From Candolleomyces eurysporus (lineage: Eukaryota > Basidiomycota > Agaricomycetes > Agaricales > Psathyrellaceae), in the NCBI GenBank assembly GCA_027579435.1, contig JANBPK010001059.1, positions 1 to 64,000 of the forward strand: 64,000 bases of DNA. The letters are read 5' to 3'. Positions 21,632 through 33,596 of this stretch are shown here, one piece after another. Every line of letters starts with the position of its first letter. The first letter of the stretch is position 1. Position numbers and translations under genes: made by a program. Below the pieces are notes generated by a model. The model was not told the origin of the DNA. It ran no database searches and saw nothing but the letters and a program-made list of their open reading frames with translations.

Positions 21632-23039
21632 ATGGCTACCCCTAAGGTGTTCAAGGTCGTTCCAACGACCCAGCAGTATGATTGGGGCAAATTGGGACGT
21701 CAGGCCAAGGTCGCGCAGTTCGCTGAGGCTTCGCAGGTACCTGGGTTTGCTGTTGACGAGGAGAAGCCATATGCAGAGGTGCGTATCCTTGCAGCGAGAT
21801 ATCGAGTGTGGTCTAATGTCAAACGATTCGTTGGAACAGCTGTGGATGGGCACGCATTCTTCCTCGCCGTCGCGAGTGAAGGAAACGGGCGATTTGCTTT
21901 CCGATTACCTCCAGAAAAATCCGGACCTCATAGGTTCCTCGATACCCGCTAAATTCGAGGACGTGAAGAATGGGAATCTGCCGTTCTTGTTCAAGGTTCT
22001 CTCGATTGCGAAGGCATTGAGCATTCAGTCGCATCCAGACAAGCAGACGGCGGAGAAGTTGCATGCTGAGTCTCCAAAGATATATAAAGGTACGATTGTG
22101 CCGTTTCTCTGTCAACGATTCCTTTTCGTTGAATCGTGGTTAGACCCCAACCATAAGCCAGAAATGGCTCTCGCTCTCACCGATTTCGAGGCTCTGTGCG
22201 GGTTCAGACCTATCCAAGACATCGAACGCAACCTTCGAGACACGCCGGAATTGTCAGCTCTCATCCCGCCTACCATCCTCGAAGACTTCTACAACACGGC
22301 AAAGACTGCTACTCCCAACGAGCCGCCAGCGAAGACGGCGTTGAAGAACCTCTTCGCAGCCGTGATGACGGCTCCAACTGACCAGGTCCATTCCGCGATC
22401 GAATCTATCATCGGGCGGTACGAACGCGAGGCAAAGGAGCATCCAAACCCCACCACCACCGACGGTGGTCTGCGTTCCCTGATCCTTCGACTCCAAACCC
22501 AATTCCCCTACGACATCGGCATCCTATGCCCGTACCTCCTCAACATCCTCCATCTCAAACCGGGGGAGGCGATCTTCCTCGGAGCGGGCGAACCGCACGC
22601 CTATATCTCGGGAGAAGCGATTGAGTGTATGGCCAATTCAGACAATGTCATTCGTGCGGGTTTGACCCCCAAGCTCAGGGATGTGCCTAACCTTGTTTCG
22701 GGGCTGACGTACGTCTCTGCTGAAGGGAGGAGACACTACGTCTCACCGGCTGCCTTCTCCGCTGAGGGTGGGGAATATAGCCTGGTATATGATCCACCGA
22801 TTGAGGAGTTTTCGGTGGTGAAGGTCGAGGTTCCTGCTGGAGCGAAGGCGACCCAGAGGGCGGTTTCTGGTCCTAGTTTGGCGATTGTGACGGATGGGAA
22901 AGGAGTGGTTAGCTGGTCGGAAAGTGGGGAGGTTCGGCTTGGGGCTGGAGACGTCGTGTTCATCGGGGCGGATACACCTGTTTCATTCTCTTCGGAGGGT
23001 GAAGGGCTGATGGTATATCGGGCATTCGTAGAGGTTTAG
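21632..23039 (+). CDS. PMI40: Mannose-6-phosphate isomerase (type I phosphomannose isomerase)
   Basis: Interconverts fructose-6-phosphate and mannose-6-phosphate in the cytosol, supplying GDP-mannose for glycosylation and wall mannan. Three exons, 21632-21778, 21840-22089 and 22144-23039, give about 430 residues, normal for the family. Motifs: QYDWGKLG near the N-terminus, AELWMGTHSSSPS across intron 1, IQSHPDK with zinc-binding Gln and His, DPNHKPEMALAL across intron 2 with the zinc-binding Glu, and GAGEPHAYISGEAIECMANS with the last zinc-binding His, followed by SDNVIRAGLTPK. Both introns have good GT-AG ends and restore family motifs. The ATG at 21632 gives the usual short lead before the conserved YDWGK. 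Single-copy housekeeping gene with no sign of damage. Confidence 0.96.
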
Positions 23040-23169
23040 GTTTAGATAGCATAGAACAAGCAGTCGCAAAGAATAAATGTATTTGTACACCATCATGGAC
23101 CTCAGTTTACATCATAGCTCGCCTGTCAGAATAAGTTCACGACTACACCTATGGTATCCTATAAAGCAT

Positions 23170-24964
23170 CTAGAATTTTCCCTCTTCGTGCTCCTTTGTG
23201 ATCTCTTTCGTCACTTGGAGCCAGGCTGGACCGAGGTTCTCGAAATCCTCGAGCTACAGATAGAACAATCAGCGCGAGAAGCCACAGGGAGAGGGAGGTA
23301 CTCACATCGTTGAAGATTTCACAGCTGACCCTAGTCCACCACTTTCCATTATAGAAGTACCAGGCGGAGTAAGTATGGTGTTCCTCAATCAACTTGGAAT
23401 TCAGTTTCTCGTACAACTGCTGAGACCACTTCAGCGTAAGCGGGAGTGGGAGTTCCACGTTAACCTATTCAAAGGATTCAATGAATAAGATAACTGACGC
23501 GGTCTAGTCGATAAAAGAAGGGATGCATACCATGTTGACGGTCAAGCTCCCATCGAGATCCATGACCTGAGTCCCGAGGATCTCTGCGAGACGACGGCCT
23601 CCCTTTAAGGCGAGGTCGTGGCAGTACTCGTTGATCTTGTGTTCACCTCCAAGCCATTTGCGGAATTTCAACGCTATGAACCAGGTATGAGATTAATGCT
23701 GAGGAAGCGGTGGAGCGAACCTTACCTTCAAGAACGCTTAAGTATGGTGCAAAGTCGATGGTTCCTACCCCTGTCGATACCGTTGAGACGCTGATGACTG
23801 TAAAGGGTGATAGGGGTGATGAGAAGGAAGACGTACATTCGAACTGTTCCGCGAGGTTGGGCTTTCCGTTCCGTTGCGCGAGCGGGATGTAGTAGTTTGA
23901 CGTCGGCACGGTCGTTTTGATAACATGTTGGTTTCTAGTACCAAGAAAAGTCAAACTCTCCGTCATTTTGCAGCAGGCGAGACGCACCGGAAAGGAATGT
24001 ATAATACCGCACATCCACGTTTAGCGTATAACCATTTGTGGCAGTTCTACAAGAGGTAGCGCATGATGTCAATATAAGCGCGCTCTGGCTTGGGTGTAGA
24101 GCACTCACAGATACCCAGAAATCAGGCTGCGCTTCGCTGAGATTTATATCTAGCTCCTGGCCGATAGAGTGGGCAGCATCAATGACGCTCCATACGCTCT
24201 CTTCCTTGCAGATCTTCGTGAGTTCCTTCCAGGGGAGTAGAGCTCCAGGATTCGATATGATGCTATCAATAACGGCAACGCGCTTGTTGTTCGGCCCAAC
24301 TTTGGCTTCGGGAGACTGGAGGAAAGCCTTGAACTGTTGGACAATCTCTTCTTGAGTGAGTGGAAAGTTCAATTGGAATCGGAGGACTTTGGGGTGGGGT
24401 GGGACGTCCGAGAGGTAAGTAGCGGTGCTGGAGATAGCCGAGTAGGATGTGTTAACTGAGTAGTCGCGAAGTCGAGATCAAGTTAGTAAATGGTGAGTCG
24501 AGATGCGAAAGGATACGGACATGTGATCCGTTCCGCCAGTACTCACAGGTGAAGATGATGTCGTCCTTGTCCCATGAAAAGTTCCTCATCACGGTATTAA
24601 TACCTGCAGTCGCGTTCGCAACGAGGTAGCATTCATCTGTTTGTGCACCGATTAAACTTGCAACTTGAGATCGGGCTTCGTTGAGACGGTCTTGGTAACC
24701 GAATCGGTGAAACCGCTCCGGGTTAGATTCGATCTCCTGAGATACTTCGAAGGCATATTGGAGAACTGCCTTGGGTGGAGTGCCATAGGATCCTAGGCAA
24801 TGTGCGAGCCATCATGAGTCAGACCAGAAGCACTGAGAACTGTGTCGCGCACCGTTGTTGAGGTTGATATATTTAGGATCCATGGCGAAGAGCTGGAGAG
24901 CCTCTTTACCAAACGATGGTGGGGATTGGGAGTACAAAGTCTTCAGGTCAACGAACGGAGCCAT
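23170..24964 (-). CDS. Class V PLP-dependent aminotransferase-like enzyme (isopenicillin N epimerase-like)
   Basis: Nine or so exons on the minus strand, from ATG 24964 to TAG 23170. Motifs in order: YINLNNGSYGTPPKAVLQYA across the first intron, DECYLVANATAGINTVMRNF, VAVIDSIISNPGALLPW, WSVIDAAHSIGQELDINL, then NCHKWLYA carrying the Lys that should bind pyridoxal phosphate, TIDFAPYLSVLEALKFRKWL, and a C-terminal domain with RVSCEIFNDLEDFENLGPAW. Fold-type I PLP enzymes of this group include cysteine desulfurase-like lyases, isopenicillin N epimerase relatives and the ergothioneine lyase Egt2. I cannot tell the substrate. About 430 residues. No splice problem was noticed, so it is probably functional. 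It is convergent with the isomerase gene, about 130 bases apart. Confidence 0.88.
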
Positions 24965-26924
24965 TGCTGGTAATCGGGCTGGCAGGAATCTGGGGGAGGT
25001 ATATGAGCAAGAAGAGAACGCGATCTCGCTTAGCGGAACTGACTCGATGGGTGCGCACACGTGATCACGTTCTACAGGGAGGATCGTCGAGGTCAACGGG
25101 CTCTGAGCTTTTAATGGCTTTTCGACAAGGCCTATATAGACCGCGGAATGAGTCAAGATCAATATCAGAATCTTCGGAATGCCGATGGAATGTCGATAAT
25201 ATTGTCACTGACAAAGCAGACTCACTGAGAACATGATGCATGTGGATGTCATGATTCCGAAAGGTTATGGATGACCTTAATTTGACGGACCATGGCTAGC
25301 GAGTTGTTGAGGTGTAGCGAGACCTGCTGTTCGGAATTGCAAGCTCCGGCGAATAATAATACGGCTCCTTGCGGTCAAAGAGCAAGGTAGGGGCAAGCAC
25401 AAACCACTCCGGAATTAGCACATACGGAAAGATTCAGTTACGCCATGGCGAGGTATGAGCCGGCCATCGGAGAGGACCCTGCGCAGAGGATTATGACAGG
25501 CTTTCTACTCAGGGAACTGTGTCAGTGAGGAGAGACGCGGCAGCCGAAGATCCTACCAGAGCCTCTGAGTATGAACATAAAACACCTGCGTCCGAGGCTC
25601 AAGAATTCGAGATGTAGCTGCGGTAACAGACGGCCGCCAACGATTTCCACACCTACGATAGTGAATGCTATAATCGGTGCCTTCGTTGGCCGATTCAGAC
25701 TACCGTGAAGATAGCAATGGGGCCTGCCAAGGGCTCAAATCGCCAGACGGGTACTCGTCAGGAAGCGGACGCCCGTCCATACAAGGTAAACATTTCAAGG
25801 CTTAATTCAAGGGTAAAAAGACGGGGTGCCCTGAATGTTCCCTTCAATCAGTCAGATGTCTGGAATAGAAATACGTGCACTTACCATGTCAGCTGTTCAA
25901 ATTACTGCGGTGCCGTAACGCTTCAAGTAAATGCTTCTACCCGCATATCTCCGCGCACTGCTAACGGAAGAAGGGCAAATTTCAAATTTTAACCCAGGTA
26001 TTGCTAGAAGACTTGGCTGAAGACGCTAGCTTGTCACTTGGTCACGAACAGCAGGTCCTTTGCATCTAAAATTCAACAAGATACCATACGGTCGCAAAAT
26101 TCATGGTCTTGGGTGGGGTAGCGAGCGGACGAGCGGAGAGGATAAGGTGGCGGTTTGAATGGAAAACACAATCTTGGCTCAGAATCGAACGCGCGACGCG
26201 GACAAGACAACACTGTCACCCGTCACACATCACGTTGAGCCATCACGGTCACGCTCCTTTCTTTCCTTCCTTCGACTCTGGCAACGACCACAGCGATGAT
26301 CATGGGTTGGATCGCACAGCGCCGTTGGAGACCTCTTTTTCATATCGGACTTTGTGAGAAGGTTTTGCCTCGAGATCGGAAATATTGACCCTAGTACGTA
26401 CGAACGAGGGGTTTTACTCAATCAATAGCCGAAGCTTACATTCGATCCTCCCATTAGATTCCCGTCGAATCGGAGCTGTCCGTAATTGTGAATGAACATA
26501 TCTCTCCGACACAATTCAAAATTTGAAATGTTCAGTATAACGGACTGCGACATACGGTGGGCCTCGANGCCCGAAGGTGGCTTGTAGGACAAGCTGTCAT
26601 TGTTCGGACTTCTCTTCTATTTCAGGCCAGGATCTCGCGGATCCGCTATTTATCAGGGACGCGCCTGCAGCCGAGTGGCGCCCGTCATCAGAGTTCTTCA
26701 AGCTTTGCATAGCAGGTAAGCTTCCTCTCTGCGCCGTTGGCATCGTGCCCCGGAGAAGTTTAAAAATCCAGAACTTTTTCCTTTTTCTCAGCCCTCTCGG
26801 CACGGGGTTATAACTCTGCCAACCTGCCAGCTATCAATTTTGTAGAGCGTTGCTTTCAGCGCCGCCCGTCCTCTCGTTTTTCGGTTCGCTCACTCCACAT
26901 TCGTTTGTTTTTCTGGTGTTCGAA
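24965..26924. other. Intergenic; shared upstream region of two divergent genes
   Basis: About 2 kb without a gene I can support, between the PLP enzyme gene (leftward) and the DUF6534 gene (rightward). An N lies at 26569. The frames at 25705-25992, 26103-26357 and 26577-26813 have no recognisable domain. Confidence 0.5.
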
Positions 26925-29232
26925 ATGCCACCTCTCCCATATGTTCTCGACAATACGTGAGTATATCTACTATCTGACGGAAAAAGGGCTGATTCTCGTC
27001 TTCTACCAGCCTGGGGGCTGCCTTTGTGGGTATGACCGTGGCTGCCGTGTACGTATCCCGTTTTTACCTCGCTTCAAGCCCTGATTCAGTCCGTGCAGCC
27101 TTCATGGAGGTGCGAATTCACAACATCTTCTTGGATGTCCAATGTGACCCTTCTTGCAGTCTCTTGCGTGCAGGCGTGGTACTACTTCACTCATCAGTCG
27201 GATCGGTGGCCGATCAAGTCCCTCGTAAGTCTTACCGACCTGCCTTGCTACATTGCTTGCTTACGACATACTTCAGGTCGCTGCCGTGATGTTTTTCGAC
27301 ACGGTTCACCAGGCTTTGATTACACATACAGGTAACTCGCTAATAATCCTCATCGCCTTCACAGCTGACTGCCCTTGTCTCAGTTTATAGCTACACAGTC
27401 ACGAACTGGGGTAATCCAATAATCCTCGATGACCTTATCTGGTATGCTTCGTCCCTAGTTTTGACTCCCTCAGTCCTGTGCGCTAAACTCCCTCACTTCG
27501 CAGGAGCTTGCTGGTGGGTCACGTCGATTGTGTACCATGGTCCCGCACTAAAAACTTGAATCGAAACCAGGTAGAAGTCTTGTTCAATGTAAGTCTCGAT
27601 ACCTTATTCCGAAAGCTCGATCTTAAATCTTCTCCTCTAGGGACTGACGGCGCTTCTCGTCCAAAGGCGAGCTTCACAGACATACACTCAAACCGAAATT
27701 AACACTGTTTCTTCCCCAGCTTCTTGACCATGCGAGTTTGGCGTCGTACGTGCTACTCCCACCGCCACATCTTCTCCTACTGACCAACGTTCAGTCAGCA
27801 GTCGTAACTACCTCTTAACTGGGCTCACCGTGCGTCTCCTCACAATCTTCTGCGAGATAGATAAACTCACACTACACACCTCTTCCAGGCGCTCTTAGTG
27901 ATAGCAGAATTCGGTACGTCACTCGGATAAACTAAGCCCAATCTGTCGTTAATTGCCTTCTGGTGCAGCTTGCGTCATAGGTGCGCCCAAAGTTTCCGTC
28001 CGGACGATATTCAATACTAATTGGCATGGATAATCTGCCTCTAGCGTTCACCGGTTTATCGTATGTTTTCTTCTCTGTATTGTCTTCGCTTGGCTGAAAC
28101 CCGACGGATAGTCTTGGTCTCAAAACGTTCTCTCGACTAGCGAATTTGGAGGTGAGATATAGCGTGATCACCTCTTGAAGAACCAACCATTAATGAGATT
28201 CTCGTTCTTTGCAGGCGCTATCGATCGCCGTCAACGCTCTAGCCGCCGCCGGAGACGTTTTGATCGCTGCGACGCTGTGCACTATCCTTCATCGCTCACG
28301 CACTGGGTTCCACAGGTCTGTTCTCTAGCTGATACACCTTAATTGATAGTTTAATTGATCCTGGCACCCGTAGGTCTGACACCATGATCAATAAACTCGT
28401 GCGGTGCTTTCTTGGCTCTCGCAAGTCTGAGTTTTGTTTGACAGTCCCTTTATCCCTTTCTAGATCCTCTTTTCCGTCAATACAGGTTTCTTGACGAGGT
28501 CAGTCCTGATATATTCGTGGTTAGAGCGCCTGTCTGATAAGTCTTTCTCTCCTGTTAGCCTTTGCGCCGTTGGTTCTTTGATCTCGGTTCGTTCATCTCT
28601 CTCTGCCTTGTCATTTGAGATTGACACTGGACGCATCAATTATCTAGATTGTGATCGCTGGCCATACCTTCTTGTATATCGCATTCTTCTTCTGCATCGG
28701 CCGACGTAAGCTTTTGCTAAAATCTACTTTTCTTCTCCCTGGTGTCTAATCGTTTGAACGTACAGTCTACACCAACTCTTTGCTCGCCACGCTCAATGCC
28801 AGGAAGATGATTCGTGGCTCTGCCGATGGGATACATAGCACTAGTGATAACCTTTCGTTCTCGCTCAGGGATCTACCGAAGAATGGGACTGTCACTTCGT
28901 CCAAGGTGAGGGTTTTTTTCGTCATTCCGTTTGATTGACTTTGACCTGGACTACAATACTATAGCGTCCCACGAATATCTCGATCAAGATTGATACCACG
29001 AAAGAGTTTGCGATGGATCGAGACTCTGACCAGGAGTTGGACCACGACAAGAGTATGCACTGTACGGTGGGTTAGGTTCTTTATGAAATTCTCTGACTGT
29101 CCTCCATCGTTGCTAACATTTTCTCTCGTACCCTCGTTCCGAACTCCATGTCAGACCACTCATATGATCATGCAGGCTCAGAGTACGGAAATTATTAGGC
29201 AGTATATGGAGAGAGAGGGTTGTGCCGTTTGA
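26925..29232 (+). CDS. DUF6534 multi-pass membrane protein, very intron-rich
   Basis: From ATG 26925 (MPPLPYVLDN) to TGA 29232 the product can be followed through close to twenty short exons. Readable pieces are LGAAFVGMTVAAV, VSCVQAWYYFTHQSD, VMFFDTVHQALITHTVYSY, VTNWGNPIILDDLIWSLLVE, LFNGLTALLVQSFLTMRVWR, LLTGLTALLVIAEFACVI, LANLEALSIAVNALAAAGDV, LIAATLCTILHRSRTGFHR, LCAVGSLISVIVIAG, YIAFFFCIGR and LYTNSLLATLNARKMIRG. This is the DUF6534 pattern of about seven helices common in agaricomycetes, with no established function. The cytosolic tail carries MIMQAQSTEIIRQYMERE. One intron starts with GC rather than GT (after GTCCAAAG, 27667). Many exons are 25-60 bases, so automated models may be wrong here. 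It is related in architecture, not closely in sequence, to the DUF6533 array. Confidence 0.85.
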
Positions 29233-29533
29233 TCCCCCGATGAATTACCCTCCTCTCCTTCGCTTCGCGCCCTCGCAACCCTCTCGACGCTTGCTAGTCT
29301 CAACGTCGAGGTAGTCATACATGCTTTCCTCAGCTCAGACTATGTACATTCAAATGCATATTCCACACCCTCTTGTGACCGTTTGTACAATATATGGGGT
29401 CCTTCACGTTACTCCCAGAAATGTCGAATACCTTCAACCGTTTAAGATCGAATGCTAGTATTTTGTGATGTCTACCGCTCAGATTCAAACAAAAACAAAT
29501 GAGCCTTGTAGTTCACAATAAAGAGTCCGACTC

Positions 29534-29538
29534 AAAAA
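29534..29538 (-). terminator. Pol III T-run terminator of tRNA-Ile copy 1
   Basis: TTTTT on the minus strand, about nine bases after the tRNA 3' end. Confidence 0.7.
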
Positions 29539-29546
29539 GACTGAAC

Positions 29547-29620
29547 TGGCCAACGTGGGGATCGAACCCAAGACCTTCGCGTTATTAGCACGACGCTCTA
29601 ACCAACTGAGCTAGTCGGCC
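29547..29620 (-). tRNA. tRNA-Ile (anticodon AAU), copy 1
   Basis: Read on the minus strand this gives GGCCGAC/GTTGGCC acceptor arms, D arm GCTC-AGTTGGTTA-GAGC, anticodon stem TCGTG/CGCGA with loop CTAATAA (anticodon AAT), and a T arm with TTCGATC. Discriminator base A. No intron. One T-stem pair (49-65) is mismatched. A TTTTT run 3' of the gene (29534-29538) can terminate RNA polymerase III. Confidence 0.95.
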
Positions 29621-30023
29621 TTGTTTGCCTGGACTTGGCGCCTAGGCAACCGCCGAACGTTTCCATTCGGAAGCTCATCGCATTAGGACGTTCTTGCTCA
29701 CATTGTGTTTGCATGCAATCCCCGAAGTATGTTTCCTTTCCTACCTGACATACTGCAGATGTATCAAGCATTTCTCCCCCCTCTTCAAGTCAAGGAGAAG
29801 GGGTATTCCGACAAGCCAAACTTGCCACGACAGGAAGGACGGTGGCAGCAGGGGTTTAAAAAGAGCGAGGCAAACATGTACAACGAATTCACCGGATATC
29901 GAAAATATTATGAGGGGACTGCGATACAGTGTGGAGATATAAAATCAACATATCCTTGAGTAGCAATTGTGTCGGTTCAAACACGCTTCTATTGCCCGGT
30001 GCTTTTAGCGAAAGGAGAACGAT

Positions 30024-30028
30024 AAAAA
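30024..30028 (-). terminator. Pol III T-run terminator of tRNA-Ile copy 2
   Basis: TTTTT on the minus strand, eight bases after the tRNA 3' end. Confidence 0.7.
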
Positions 30029-30036
30029 TAAGATGG

Positions 30037-30110
30037 TGGCCAACGTGGGGATCGAACCCAAGACCTTCGCGTTATTAGCACGACGCTCTAACCAACTGAG
30101 CTAGTCGGCC
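30037..30110 (-). tRNA. tRNA-Ile (anticodon AAU), copy 2
   Basis: All 74 bases are identical to the copy at 29547-29620, including the T-stem mismatch. The flanks are unrelated, so the duplication is confined to the gene or is old enough for the flanks to have diverged. TTTTT at 30024-30028 on the minus strand serves as the Pol III terminator. Confidence 0.95.
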
Positions 30111-31321
30111 ACGACGTGCTGGACTGGACGTTTTTCTCCGTGAACGCTGGGCCCTTGAGGAGAGGAAACGAAGGCCAATTCGCCGAGAATTTTTGGTCAA
30201 TTGCGCGCTCAAAGTCGAGCGGAAGGAAAAAAAAACATAGATAACTTTATTAGCTTTGCGTCTCACTGTTACCCAGCGAAACATGGCAACTACGTTCCGG
30301 AAGATATCGACTTTGCCTTCTCCAATGCAGCTTCAAAGGCCTCTCGCTTGGGGCGGAACTGAACCCAACGGACTGAGAGAACACACACCTTCTCGATTCA
30401 CATGGCCTCCGGCAGCTCGCGTTGAGCCCCGCAGACCAGCAAGCAGAGTTTGGGCACTGAAAAAGGTGAGACTTCGTGCTCGGGGTTTCTTATCGTGAAT
30501 TGGGGCCGTCACGCTCACTGCGGCAGTTTAAATTTGGGCCTCCAAGAGCTATTTGTATCGGGCAGATATCAATTCAACGTTTGCATTCTCCTTGGATGAG
30601 CCTATTCTTCACGGACCACCGAAAATCTGATTGCTACTCCTTTACCGGGTCACTTAGGCCCCTCGACTGGCTTTCACAAAACATTATGCTCTTAATGGGG
30701 ATAATTATAAGCACGGTCACATGCCGAGAGATTGTGGCCAATTTGGGCGTGTTGCGATCGAGTTTGCCTTTGCCTTTGTCAATCACCGCCATCGTTTTGG
30801 CTGGTGGGAGCTCGTATTGAGGTCCAAAAGGTGATTACCAGTATTATATAAAGGGTGTCACCCAGCCATGTAAGTTTCTCCTCCCTCACATCCACCACCC
30901 CCCTCACATGCCTGCCAACAGCGCCGCCAGTTAATCTCAGGAAACTCGTGCACCACAAGTTGAGAGCGGTCCTCAAACTCGCTCTAGACGTAGACCCGCT
31001 CGAACAGTACATTTTCTTCCTTCCGCCAGAGAGAGCTTACCTGCTCCTTCAGCTTCGGGAAGTCGACGAGACAGAACTTCTCGCGGGACTCGTGTCTTAT
31101 CGCTGGGAGACGTCGAGAGCGGCTCTGTGAACGGAAATCCATCTTTGCCTCGTATCCCTTAATTTGTTCCCTTTGCCTCGAGCCCACTCACAAGAGAAGC
31201 TCCTACCACTGGTACTCTTCAGCAGCCCCCTCTACCCTCAAGCGCTTCATCTACAGTTTCTTCTCCACCTTCCGACCCTGATTCTGCCATCTTATCAACA
31301 TACTTGCGACGAACCATCAAA
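30111..31321. other. Region upstream of FunK1 gene; leader intron possible
   Basis: No confirmed gene. A TATATAAAG box lies at 30845-30853. Shortly after it an intron-like segment begins with GTAAGT (about 30870) and ends CCAACAG (about 30921), so the FunK1 transcript starting here may have a spliced leader of about 400 bases. The open frame 30855-31130 (DVDPLEQYIFFLPPERAYLL) could instead be part of an unrecognised small gene. The frame from ATG 30283 (MATTFRKISTLPSP) has no support. Confidence 0.4.
30845..30853 (+). promoter_or_regulatory. TATA-box-like sequence upstream of FunK1 gene
   Basis: TATATAAAG about 470 bases before the kinase ATG at 31322; its use is inferred only from sequence. 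Confidence 0.35.
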
Positions 31322-33596
31322 ATGTTCAACGCCTCTCAGGATGCATCCACTCCCCATCGTAAGCACTCTCAGACCAGGGCGGCCACCACTGCGTCGTCGA
31401 CAAGGAAAACCGTCCTGCACGAGGAGCTTTCGTCCCAAACTGACATACCTACTTGCTCAGTGGAACACGTGAGGAGTTTATACCTCAACGAGGTGACCGA
31501 CGATCAAATTACGAAGTTCCTGAACGAAACCCCATTCTACAATCATGGCCGCTGGAAATTGCCCCCTTCTGAAGATTTAAAGGAGGCTGACCTTTATGCC
31601 CCTTACGTCGACATCGCCAATGACATTGCGACTCGCATTCGTGGTGCCAGGGCCAATAGCCGCCGAATTGCTGTGGACTCCCATGCAACTCAGCTTGTCC
31701 ACGAAGAGGAAGAGCCGACCACCGCATTTTCCTCTCCCGATATAGTGATCAAAGCAACTGGTTCGTCATTCCAGGTCCCGCAAACAATGAAGCAGAGGGC
31801 AGGAGACCTCGGATTCTCGAATATCGCTTCTTGCTTTGACGGTCAAGTCGATGGAAATGTAGGGGAGAAGGATGTCCAGCAACTCGGAATCTACTCTCGG
31901 TATGATCTTGTGACCATCACATGGTGTTCTCTAATCTAAAGCGTGCTTTACACAGGCAAATTTTTGTCCACCAGCCAAACCGCAAATTCGTTCGAGCTCT
32001 AATTCTCACCGAAAAGAGATTCCGTTTATTCCACTTCGACCGCAGCGGTGCAGAGTGCTCCCCGTACTTCAACGTCCACGACGAAGCACACCTCTTTGTC
32101 CGACTCATCATGGGTCTCTCTTCCCTCGATGAAGCTGTTCTCGGGTTTGATACTACCATACAATGGGAGCACGAGAACGGGAGGAAGTACCACGGAACCA
32201 TCACTGTTGAGCACGACGGTGAGGTGAAGGTGTATACCCTCAATGACCCAGAGCCTATCTTCAAGCGTTACACTATTCGGGGCCGCGCAACAACCTGCTG
32301 GGAAGCGATTGACGAGTTTAACAACCGTGTTGTCATTAAGGACTCGTGGAGCTCGCACGACAGAACACCTGAGCACGAGTTCCTCTCAGAGGCGAAGAGA
32401 CTTGCCCAGGAACGCGGAATTGAACTTCAAGGGGTTGTCAATATGGTCGCTTACCAGGATAATCTTGCTCAAACGACCCAGTTTCGTGCTCAGCCTCAAN
32501 GGGGGGCTTGATGTTCACCATCGCATCAAATCCCGAATCGTTATGCCTGCGTATGGTAACCCCATACATGGGTTTCGCAACCGGCTCGAAGTTCTTTATG
32601 CATTCCGCGATGTTATTGCTGGTCGGTTACATCCCCACTTATCTTTTTCCATAGGCTGACAACAGCCTTTTCAAACAGGTCTCCGAAACTTAGTTTGTGT
32701 CGAGCTAATCCATCGTGATGTATCAATCAACAACATCTTGCTTAATGAGGAAGGGAAGAAAGGTAATCGAGGCATTCTGATTGACCTCGACATGGCGATG
32801 AGGGCCGGGCGTTCGAAAATGAGTGCGGATTTCCGAACGGTGCGTTTTGGGTTTGTCACTTCAGCCCCAACCTATCATCTGACTTTATTGCAGGGTACCC
32901 GAATGTATCAATCGGTTGCAGTCCTCTGGAGCTGTACGGTTGATGAGGGTGACGCGCCCCCCCCACAATCACCTGGACGATCTCGAGTCCTGCTTTTACG
33001 TGTTTGTTCATCTGGTGTTCCTCTACGTTTCTCCAGGAATCGAAAGGACTACTCCACTCCCCATCGATGAATGGGACAAAGAAAACCCCCGAAATGTTTA
33101 CCAATTAAAGGAGTCGTTCGTCAATAGACCCATCAAACCCTCTCTCGTTGCACCATTTTGGGGAAAGGAGATACTCGCCTTGATCAAGAGTCTCCAGCTC
33201 TTCTTCAGGCAAATTTTCCGAGAGAAGGCGGAGTGGGATGATGCTATCTACGATCCAGAGCAACATACGGCCCTCGTCAAGATATTGTTGGAGAACATCG
33301 AGCAGCATTACGATCATGTTCTCAATCTTTTCGACACTACAATTGCTGAAATCGAAAAGGTTGACCTTCCAGCAGGATCTGCCAACACTCTCCCCTCGGC
33401 TACACCTGCATCCGCGAATGGTCCAACCTCTGTTCGCCGCTCCTCGCGTTTGGGGTCTGGGGATAGAGTATCCAACGCCATAACTGAGTACCGTGGCCAG
33501 AAGAGGGTATCACGCGACGAGGATGATCCTCTTGACGAACGTCCCCACAAGCGTGCAACCCCTGTGGCTTCTTTGGGGTCCGCCGGTGATAATTGA
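31322..33596 (+). CDS. FunK1-type protein kinase, near complete, two homopolymer frame problems
   Basis: Exons 31322-31899, 31956-32621, 32679-32839 and 32894-33596. The N-terminal domain carries SLYLNEVTDDQITKFL and HGRWKLPPSEDLKEADLYAP. It continues with RQIFVHQPNRKFVRALILTE, FRLFHFDRSGAECSP, RATTCWEAIDEFNNRVVIKD, VLYAFRDVIAG, catalytic HRDVSINNILLNEEG, LIDLDMA, GTRMYQSVAVLWSC, HNHLDDLESCFYVFVHLVF and a tail DDPLDERPHKRA. Catalytic residues are present. The frame is interrupted at N 32500 beside a G run and by one extra C in a C8 run near 32960. Both are in homopolymers, so sequencing error is more likely than real damage. If real, the gene would be a pseudogene. The ATG at 31322 (AAAATGTTC) was chosen as the first ATG in frame. 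Confidence 0.8.
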
